Positions 34,482-42,773 of a stretch of DNA of 64,000 nt are shown here, piece by piece (position 1 is the stretch's first letter; each line of letters starts with the position of its first letter). Both the position numbers and the translations under genes were made by a program. Origin of the DNA: Ambrosia x helenae (taxonomy: Eukaryota; Streptophyta; Magnoliopsida; Asterales; Asteraceae); contig CM061228.1 in NCBI GenBank assembly GCA_030844895.1, positions 135,203,068-135,267,067 of the forward strand. Reading direction: 5' to 3'. A model generated the notes under the pieces. It saw nothing but the letters and a program-made list of their open reading frames with translations. It had not been told where the DNA came from and ran no database searches.

Positions 34482-37400
34482 TCAGTGGTTAAGGGGGACC
34501 CAAGCCTTCACGGTCTTGGGTCTACCAACTTCATCTAACATCGGAAAGTCAACCCATTTCCCATTTGGTGTTGGAGTTGTTTCCGATGGTACCGCACTGC
34601 CTTTTCCAGCAGATGACTCTCCTTCTTTGGTTGGTGACTTGGGTCTCCAAATCTGTTCAGGTTTCTTTGGCTTGGGCTTCTTCTTTGCCTGTGGGCTAGA
34701 AGGTCCAGCCTTGGATTCCTTTGAAGGAACAGATTTTGGATCCACTTCAGAATTAACTGTGCGTGGAGCAGCTTTGGGATTGCCCTGCGGTTTAGCTGCA
34801 GCCTTTGCTGGTGGCTTAGGCGCTGCTTCAACCTTCGGAGGAACAGCGCTCCCCCTCAGCTGTGGACCCCTGCCATCAACTGGCTTTTGGTTCATAGCAA
34901 TTTTGTTGCGGTTATCATAAACAACCTGCTTTCCCTTTTGTTTCTCTGAGAGTTTGGGAGAAACCGGTTGCTTGGATTTGCTAGAACAGGGAGGATCATC
35001 CACTTTGATCCTTTCTCGTCTCAATTCAGGGCACGCAGCAACTAAATGCCCACGTTCCCCGCACTTGTGACAGGATCTATATTCTTCAAACTTAGGAGAT
35101 CCGGGTTTGGTCTCCTTTTTGTTTCTTTTGTTAGATGGAACGGCAAATGAGTTTTTATGTTTTAGATCCTCAAGACATTTTCTTTGCTGATCGACTTGAG
35201 GATCGTCATTTCTTTCAGTGCCGCTCGATCTAATAAACTCAGTCACATGCTTTTTCGGACCATTCCTTTGAGCTTGATTTTGAGGATTAACGGTGTTCGA
35301 CTTTTGATTTTTCTTGTTATTTTCATTAGCCTGATTTCCCTGATCTTTTCTACCCTTACCCTTACCCTTGTTTTTACTCCAGGTTTCTTTTTCTATGGTA
35401 ATGACAGATTCTTGCCAAATTTTGGCAACAAGACCAGGGGTGATACATCTAAGAGGGACTTCCTCATCAGCATACACCCTTTCAGACCCTTTTAACTTAT
35501 AGAACACCTTAATCCTCCTCCCATCCTCGGTTTGCACTTTCGGTTGCAGTTCACTCAAGGTTTCAGTTGTAATGATGTGATTCTCAAGAAGAACATCTAT
35601 AGTTTTAACCGGTGCATACCTAGGAGGTTCATCGAGCTCATCATCCGAAGTGTCAGTGTCATATACACTGATATCATCAGGTTTCTCACACAAATTGACA
35701 GCTTTAGCAGGAGTAGCAACCTTAGTGACTTCAGCAGGTTTAGCTGCTTCAGTAACCTTGGCCGCCTCTGCAGCTTTTGCTGCCTCGGCTGCCACGTCCA
35801 CAAGTTCCTCCTTCGGCAAGACATCAAAATTGTGATGTTCGAATCTCACCGGAGGTGGACACTGAGAGTATTTGGGACTGGTAGAGAAACCTTCCTTGTC
35901 AGAGTGTTCAACTATGTGATCAAGGACATACTTGCAGTTTAAATAACTCTCAAGCTTTTTCCTGATCTTTTCATAGTCACAGTTAACAATGGCCAATTGT
36001 TTCTTAGTGTCTTCGACCTCATTGATGTAATTATTTATAGCAATCTGTTTGTTAGCTAAGGTTTTGGACAGTTCAGAAACATCCTTTTTATAATTTTCAA
36101 TTGTACTTAGAAAATTTTTCTCCTTTTGTCTCAAGGAATCAATTGACCTTTGCAACGGACCAACATCAGCTTTTAAATTCAGATTTTCTTCAGTTAATTC
36201 TTTAATTCTGAATTTCAGCTGATTACACTCTACACAATCTAACTTAGAATCAGAAGAAGAACTTACCTTGTTCGACGATTCAGTGATGGCCATCAATGCA
36301 TAGTGAGCTGCTGTCTTCTGAGCTCCAAAGAATTCGCCGTAGTTCTTCTCTGTGCAGTCAGCATCCACAAGAAATGATCTTTTGCTGATCAATGCATCTG
36401 CTTCAGCTAACAACTCCTCCAAATCTTCTCCACTATCAGAATCGCACTCCGAGTCACAGTCAGACATCTCGGTTTCAGAAGTGATGATGTCAGACTGACT
36501 CGAGGTTTCTTCAACTTCGACTGGTGCTTCAGATGCTTGTTGAGCGAAACAGGCTGCACCACCTTGAGGAGCTTCATCTCCGATGATCAGATGATTCCAG
36601 TTATAGCCTTCATCAGCTTGAATAACCATGGCTTGACCTTGATTGTTGTTTGCAGGCGGCCTCTGGTTCTGATTCTGGTTGTTGACTGGAACAATGGCAC
36701 GCACAGTATTAGGTTGACCCTGAGCTTGCTGCCTCTGATTTTGATTGGCTCTATTGTTGTTGAAGGGATTCTGATTTCCTTGCTGCTTTGGTCGGTCACA
36801 TTCCCTTGCAAAATGTCCTTTTGTGCCACAGTTGTAGCATGTGACCTTTGTTTTGTCAAACCCAAACTTGGTGTTATTGTTGATCAAGACATCTCTCCTT
36901 CTCGTCCTTTCCATGTAATCCTTTGCCCTTCTCACCACGCTCGCGAAGTGCCATTGAATGTCGATCAGATCCATGTCGTCCTTATCAATCTGCGAGTAAT
37001 CCTCTTGTGTAAGATGAGGATTCCCGATCTGTCCAGCCACCAATCCACTATAGGAGTTCACCAAAGTCGACAATAGAGCCATGTGTTCTTGAGCTAGCTC
37101 TATAGTCACCTTTCCTAAACCCGCAGTGTTCAGCTGCTCTGGGACTGTGTTGGTCTGATAGCCACCTTGATTAGAACTCGAAGCACCTCCATATCCACCA
37201 TAACTTGTAGTTGGAGCTCCGCCAAAACCTGCAGAAGAGGGTCCACTAAAGTTTGCAGTTGCCTGCGCTGGTGCTGCAAGATGAGAAAACGGGTTAACAC
37301 CAAACTGGTTAGCATTATAATTCAAAGGATACGGGTTTGGTCCAAAAGGATATGTAGGAGGAGGAACATCAGTTGGGGGACCATAGTTGTCGAATGCATA

Positions 37401-38417
37401 GACTGGGTCTGGGTTAACCACAAAAGCAGTTTGTGGTTTGGTTCCACCCACACTGGTGTCCTGAAGAGGATTCCCATAATAGATGCTGGGATTCTGTGGA
37501 ATGAGCGCCTTGTTTGCTCTCCTGATCTCCTCTATCTCCTTGTTCTCCAACTCGGTGATGAACTCGTTGATGGAGAGTGTCTGATATGCATTGTTTGACT
37601 TCAGAATATCCAACCATTGATGCCAGTGAGGAGGTAGTGCCTCAGCAAATCTTTCTACAAGGTCCGCAGATGAATATAAGACCCCGTACTGATACATTTC
37701 TGACATCAGATGGTAGTATCTAGCTGTCAAATCCCTCAGAGATTCGTTCCCTATAGCATTGAAGTTCTCGAACTCCTTCTTCAGCTGATCCATTTTGACC
37801 TTTCTTGTCTTCATATTACCCTCATTTCGCTCAGCCAATGCTAACCAAAGCATCTGAGATGTTGTGCACTGAGCGAATTGATGAAGGATGTCCTTTGGAA
37901 GAGCTTGCTTCAATGCTGCCATCGCCTTCTTCTCATAGTTGTATTTCTTTCTCTGATCTTCATTCATGTCTTCAATAGAGATCGGAGTAGTGGAGTTCTC
38001 AACTAAAGGCCGACTGTATCCTGTCTCGATAGCTGACCATACAAGACCATCGATGCCCTCGACATAAGTCTGAAATCTGCCCTTCCAACCGTGGTAGTCG
38101 GACATGTACTGCAGCTTCGGTGCCCTGTTAGAACTACCCGTCTCTAAATCGCTCATGAGTACTGAAGACAGATGATTAGTCTGAGAGTTTGCGGCAGCCG
38201 CGAGTGCCCATGGATTCGTGTTCACCATTTGCTGTTGAGCAGCTAGCGCCCACGGATTGATTCCGGCAACATTCGCTTGCATTTGCGATTGTTGCATCCG
38301 TTGCGCGTTACGTTCTGCTGAATACTGCCAAGGGTTCGTGGGTACGTTAGATTGATTGTTCATTTGTTGATTATACTGAGGTCTCGGTTGACTCAGATGT
38401 CCCCACGGGTTCGCCAT
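34482..38417 (-). CDS. SIRE Gag protein (1311 aa)
   Basis: It starts at ATG 38415-38417. Residues about 95-300 resemble the UBN2/retrotran_gag capsid domain of Copia elements (GWKGRFQTYVEG, ALPPHWHQWLD). A CCHC zinc knuckle CYNCGTKGHFARECDR begins at about residue 527 and a second, CHKCGERGHLVAACPE, at about 1116. Between them are an acidic Ser-rich segment and a coiled coil (about 700-870). The C-terminus is Lys/Pro-rich. At 1311 residues it is much longer than a usual Copia Gag (300-400), which fits the SIRE lineage. It is intact, with no internal stop. Confidence 0.93.
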   Translation of the reverse strand: MANPWGHLSQPRPQYNQQMNNQSNVPTNPWQYSAERNAQRMQQSQMQANVAGINPWALAAQQQMVNTNPWALAAAANSQTNHLSSVLMSDLETGSSNRAPKLQYMSDYHGWKGRFQTYVEGIDGLVWSAIETGYSRPLVENSTTPISIEDMNEDQRKKYNYEKKAMAALKQALPKDILHQFAQCTTSQMLWLALAERNEGNMKTRKVKMDQLKKEFENFNAIGNESLRDLTARYYHLMSEMYQYGVLYSSADLVERFAEALPPHWHQWLDILKSNNAYQTLSINEFITELENKEIEEIRRANKALIPQNPSIYYGNPLQDTSVGGTKPQTAFVVNPDPVYAFDNYGPPTDVPPPTYPFGPNPYPLNYNANQFGVNPFSHLAAPAQATANFSGPSSAGFGGAPTTSYGGYGGASSSNQGGYQTNTVPEQLNTAGLGKVTIELAQEHMALLSTLVNSYSGLVAGQIGNPHLTQEDYSQIDKDDMDLIDIQWHFASVVRRAKDYMERTRRRDVLINNNTKFGFDKTKVTCYNCGTKGHFARECDRPKQQGNQNPFNNNRANQNQRQQAQGQPNTVRAIVPVNNQNQNQRPPANNNQGQAMVIQADEGYNWNHLIIGDEAPQGGAACFAQQASEAPVEVEETSSQSDIITSETEMSDCDSECDSDSGEDLEELLAEADALISKRSFLVDADCTEKNYGEFFGAQKTAAHYALMAITESSNKVSSSSDSKLDCVECNQLKFRIKELTEENLNLKADVGPLQRSIDSLRQKEKNFLSTIENYKKDVSELSKTLANKQIAINNYINEVEDTKKQLAIVNCDYEKIRKKLESYLNCKYVLDHIVEHSDKEGFSTSPKYSQCPPPVRFEHHNFDVLPKEELVDVAAEAAKAAEAAKVTEAAKPAEVTKVATPAKAVNLCEKPDDISVYDTDTSDDELDEPPRYAPVKTIDVLLENHIITTETLSELQPKVQTEDGRRIKVFYKLKGSERVYADEEVPLRCITPGLVAKIWQESVITIEKETWSKNKGKGKGRKDQGNQANENNKKNQKSNTVNPQNQAQRNGPKKHVTEFIRSSGTERNDDPQVDQQRKCLEDLKHKNSFAVPSNKRNKKETKPGSPKFEEYRSCHKCGERGHLVAACPELRRERIKVDDPPCSSKSKQPVSPKLSEKQKGKQVVYDNRNKIAMNQKPVDGRGPQLRGSAVPPKVEAAPKPPAKAAAKPQGNPKAAPRTVNSEVDPKSVPSKESKAGPSSPQAKKKPKPKKPEQIWRPKSPTKEGESSAGKGSAVPSETTPTPNGKWVDFPMLDEVGRPKTVKAWVPLNH

Positions 38418-39111
38418 ATGTTAATATATGTCAAAAGTCCGATACTTAGTCAAATTTTTCAGTTTCAGGTCCTTATAGGCGATTAGGAACACTATTTGTG
38501 AGATTATAGGCGATTAGGGTGTAATTGCTTGAGTTTGGGGACCTTACACGCGAGTAGGATCTAAAACACACCTATTTAAGGCGAGTAGGCCTCTACTCGC
38601 TATATGTAAGGGCGATTAGAGGCTAAATGTGTCAAAGAATCCTGTAATCGCCTAATGTATAGGCGATTAGGTTGTTTAGTAGTGAATAGGGCTGTAATCG
38701 TGTGAGATAATGGCGATTACAATGCTAATCGCTTATACCTCTTTGTACTCGCCTAAAGATAGGCGATTAGGGTTTTCTACTCGCTAGTATGTCTGCGTAA
38801 TCGCTAGATCTGATCTGTAACCCCACTTTTGCTCAAAAACAGCCGTTTTTTTGCCTCAAAATCTTATCTAAAACAATGTGTTTATACCCCAAATGATTGG
38901 AAAAGTTTCCAAAACACTTTTAGAACAAAACCTAATCAAAAACACACGTTTTAATCCATAAACACACACCAAGATGTTGAAAAAGATGGGTTTTTGACAA
39001 AAACTCAAAGTTTCAAAAACAAGAACAGGTTTTTGCTTAAAAATCTGAACTTTTACACCAAAAACAACCTGTTTTTGCTCGTTTTTGTTATTAAAACACC
39101 CGTGATAAGAG
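38418..39111 (-). other. SIRE 5' leader with clustered GCGATTAG motifs
   Basis: Non-coding sequence between the primer site and gag. From 38465 to 38815 there are about fifteen copies of (T/G)CGA(T/G)TA(G/C) in both orientations, some in inverted pairs (TACTCGCCTAAAGATAGGCGATTAGG). Confidence 0.75.
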
Positions 39112-39128
39112 CCTTGGCTCTGATACCA
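39112..39128 (-). other. SIRE primer binding site (tRNA-iMet)
   Basis: The minus strand reads TGGTATCAGAGCCAAGG two bases inside the 5' LTR end, complementary to the initiator tRNA-Met 3' end. Confidence 0.94.
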
Positions 39129-39130
39129 CT

Positions 39131-39640
39131 TGTAGGATCGAATACCGCTAAATCCAACAATCACGGGGTTTGTACTAGAGGTGCGGAATCCCTCTAATAT
39201 GCTTTAACAACAGATACGATAATGAAACTAAGATAAACGAGTAATCACAACACACACACGGGTCAAAAGATTATCGATTAATCGCTAAAAACAGAGCACG
39301 AGTGTTTACAGAGATCAAATCAGACCTTACAGACCAAGGGAGGGTGTTTGGAGAGTGTGTGAGGCAAGAACTAATGATTAGGGCAATGATTGGGCCTATT
39401 TATACCTCCTGTACTCGTACAGGCTGCAACAGGCGAGTACGATTCTATGCTGCATGATTAACATGCGAATGGACCCCTACTCGCATGTTATTACATGCGA
39501 GTACAATTGTAATCGCCTATAAAGGCTTCCTACTCGCCTGATGCTTCCAATCACTCCCAAAACACGTATAAACGTCTCCAAACACCCCGTGACACGTCCA
39601 ATCAACATATATACTAGCCTAGGGACATCATGCACTTACA
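39131..39640 (-). repeat. 5' LTR of the SIRE element (510 bp)
   Basis: Same sequence as 17837-18347 apart from one A. It holds the element promoter. Confidence 0.97.
39396..39405 (-). promoter_or_regulatory. TATA box in the SIRE 5' LTR
   Basis: The minus strand reads GTATAAATAG about 235 bases into the LTR, a good TATA match. The same site is in the 3' LTR (about 18103-18112), facing out toward 17836. Confidence 0.65.
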
Positions 39641-39743
39641 AGCATACCAGTGATTTAATAGGTATTACACAAATTACATATATGACAATAGTGCGACTTA
39701 TTTCAATCGAGTAATATGAACAATAGAAGAGCTGGATATGTGA

Positions 39744-41004
39744 TCAAGTTTCATGGTCTTCATCCTTAATCTTCATTTTCTCAAGAAATGTTTTTCCGTT
39801 GAGCTTGCTTGAGAAGAATTCCTTGACGTATTGCTCCATTATGAGTGTTTTATACAACGCTCGGTTTCCTGTAGTCATTAGCAGGCTCTTTGCAGGTCCA
39901 ACCTCTGCTTCAAGCTTTGGATTAAAGAAAGTGGCAAGTGAAATCCTCTCATTCGTTGCATTTACAGTCACCTTATGTTCAATACTGTTGTATGCACCAT
40001 TGCTCATTATCTGTAAATCCATTTAATTAATACATGTTAGTTGTTTTGGGTTTGTGCATATATTTAAAATATGGTAGAGTTGATTTCGTATATATAATGT
40101 TAGCCATATATTGAACGACCATGTTAATTTTACATAAAAAACATGATACAACTCAAAGGCCTTGTAGGTATTCTAAGAATGTACAACTCTAATATTGAAA
40201 ACAATGTATAACTTCAATGCTAACACCTAACCTAAAATAATGTAGAACTCCAATGTAACTCTAATATTAACTCATATCCTAAAGACTAAACAAATGTACA
40301 ACTCTAACATAGTAATATTGATACCTAATATAAAACAATGAATAACTCTATTAACCTATTCGGCTCTAGTTGAAAATAGAATTCATATTTACTGGTTTGA
40401 ACATAATTAGTGACCTACCTATGCATGATTAATGAATTACCGGAACATGTGTTTTTTTTTCCTGTATGAACACTACCCCACAAAAAAAATAGTCGTTTTT
40501 TCTTCCCGTTTTATATAGCACTATGGTACTCGTTGGAAAGATAATAAAACGTTCGTTAATTTGGTGTAAATTTTTTCTTTAAAAAATCTCGTAGATAAAA
40601 GATATTAACGTTAAAAAATTATAGGAGGAAACATGAGAGAGAAAAATCCGCTTAATTTTTTTTTCTAAAATTAGTTAATGCCACATGGCATCGTACATGA
40701 CACTCTCAATAAGGAGAATGACTATATGAGTGTCATGTAATCATTTGAAGGCTTTGTGGGATTACAACGCAAGCGGTGTTGTCACGTGGAAAAAGGGTAT
40801 TAGCGGCGACATGGATTATTAGCGACGTTTTTTTGCTGACGAGAGCATTAGCAGCGACAATCGTCACTAATGCTGTAGTCGCCACTAATGCTAGACTTTT
40901 AGCAGCCACTTCTGTCGCCACTAAAGCTTCGTTCCTTGTAGTGCATGGTCGGCCCTTATGGGCCTGGGCCATTAATTTTAGGAGGCATCTTTTTGTAAAA
41001 TTCC

Positions 41005-41057
<53 letters not shown>

Positions 41058-42724
41058 CTAGTTTTTATCCCGGGAGCGTCCCGGGTTGAAATATCTAATA
41101 TGACATAATAAAATATCTAATATGACAACATAATTAATGACTTGCCAATATATGATTAATGAATATTATTATTATTATTTATTTTAAACAAATATCTGCC
41201 ATAAGTTATCATATTCTAATATAAAAAAAAAACGAATCTCTGCGCCGGGGTATAAATCTAGTGCCATTACAAAATATTATATAAGGTCAAATGAATTCGG
41301 AAGTTTGTAATCGATCATTTTAAAAAGAACTAACATGAAATAAGGAAAAAAGTTATTTATTTAAATATCGAACACATTAGTCTAAGGGTTATGTGATGCG
41401 TTTAAAAAATTCATGGGTATATAATCGGGTATATAGTTCGGGTATTTGGGTATGTGGTTTCGGGTAATTGGGTCGGGTATCACCTAATCCCAGGCCCGAC
41501 CCAAACCCACAATTTTTTTTAAACTAATCCCAAACCTGACACAATACATGTCGGGTAACAAAAAATAGTCGTTTTTTTTTCTCCGCTTTTTATATAGCAC
41601 TATGGTAGTCGTTGGAAAGATAATAAAACGCTCGTTAATTTGGTGTAATTTTTTTTCTTTAAAAAATCTCGTATATAAAAGATATTAACGTTTAAAAGTT
41701 ATGGGGGAGAAACATGAAAGAGAAAATAATAAAGGTTTAATATTTACATTTAGTAGATTAGGTGTTTAATAGATTAGGTTAAACCATATTTAAACCATAT
41801 TTATTCTTTTTTTTAATTGGTCTAGAGTTGCCACATTACATCCTGTGTGGCATCTATCAAAGGAGAGATTGCATAATATTATGACATGTGGGATTATTAG
41901 CTTTGCAATATATATATATATATATATATATAGGGGAAAGTTAATTTAAGAACACCTATATTTCGTGTGAACCGTGAGAACGACATCTAAAACCATTCAA
42001 ATTCAAAATTTCTTTTTACACTTGTCTTTATTACTAAAATACAATCTCAAAAACACAATTTACGCGTAAAAATTCAAACGTATACGCAAATAATTTGTTT
42101 TTACACATGTGTACATTTACTGTTTATACATATGTAAACTGTTTCATTTACACATGTGTAAAAAGTTAATTTGAAAGTGTTTTTGCAAGAAAAGATGAAT
42201 TATTTGGCAAGAAAATTCATTTACTAATGTTGTATTTTGATTATAATGAGGTTTGTATTAAAAAAAATTGATTTTGATTGATTTTTTACTTGTTCTCACG
42301 GTTCTCACAATATATATATAGGGTAAGGATAATGTGGAAACCCACTCTTATAGTGAAAACTCTGACTTCCAAATTTTTTTTTAATTTTGAAAAATTAGGG
42401 CATGTAATATACATGATTTTAAGCATTTTGGGCCAAAAAAATCAAAAAAGCGCCGAGCACTTTTTTTTTAAAAAAATAAATAAATTTTCGACTAACACAT
42501 GTTAAGCCAAACTAACACGTGTTACCCATTTTTTACCCGAATACGGTTTTTATTTTTTTAAAAAAAAACGGCTCGGCGCTTTTTTTTTTTTTTTTGGCCC
42601 AAAATGCTTAAAATCATGTATGTTACATACCCTAAAATTTTCATAGAAAAAAAAAGTCGGGAAGTTAGAGTTTGATAGAGTTTCCAAGGTTTTCACTATA
42701 ACAAGGGTTTCCAATATAACCTTA

Positions 42725-42773
<49 letters not shown>

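Larger units (their letters stand above)
17837..39640 (-). mobile_element. Full-length SIRE/Maximus-type Copia retrotransposon, TSD agcat
   Basis: The ends are TG...CA with TSD agcat at 17832-17836 and 39641-39645. It totals 21,804 bp, about 15.5 kb without the nested LARD. Reading the minus strand, the order is 5' LTR, primer site, leader, Gag, Pol (protease, integrase, reverse transcriptase, RNase H), spacer, env-position gene, polypurine tract, 3' LTR. Domain order makes it Copia; the long Gag and extra downstream gene are typical of the SIRE/Maximus lineage. By eye the LTRs differ by one base in an A run, so insertion is recent. It lies just past the stop codon of the dioxygenase gene in the same orientation. 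Confidence 0.95.

Noticed and set aside
34453..38300. Several plus-strand open frames of 100-180 codons opposite gag and pol
   Set aside because: They are antisense shadows of gag-pol codon bias, without motifs or promoters.
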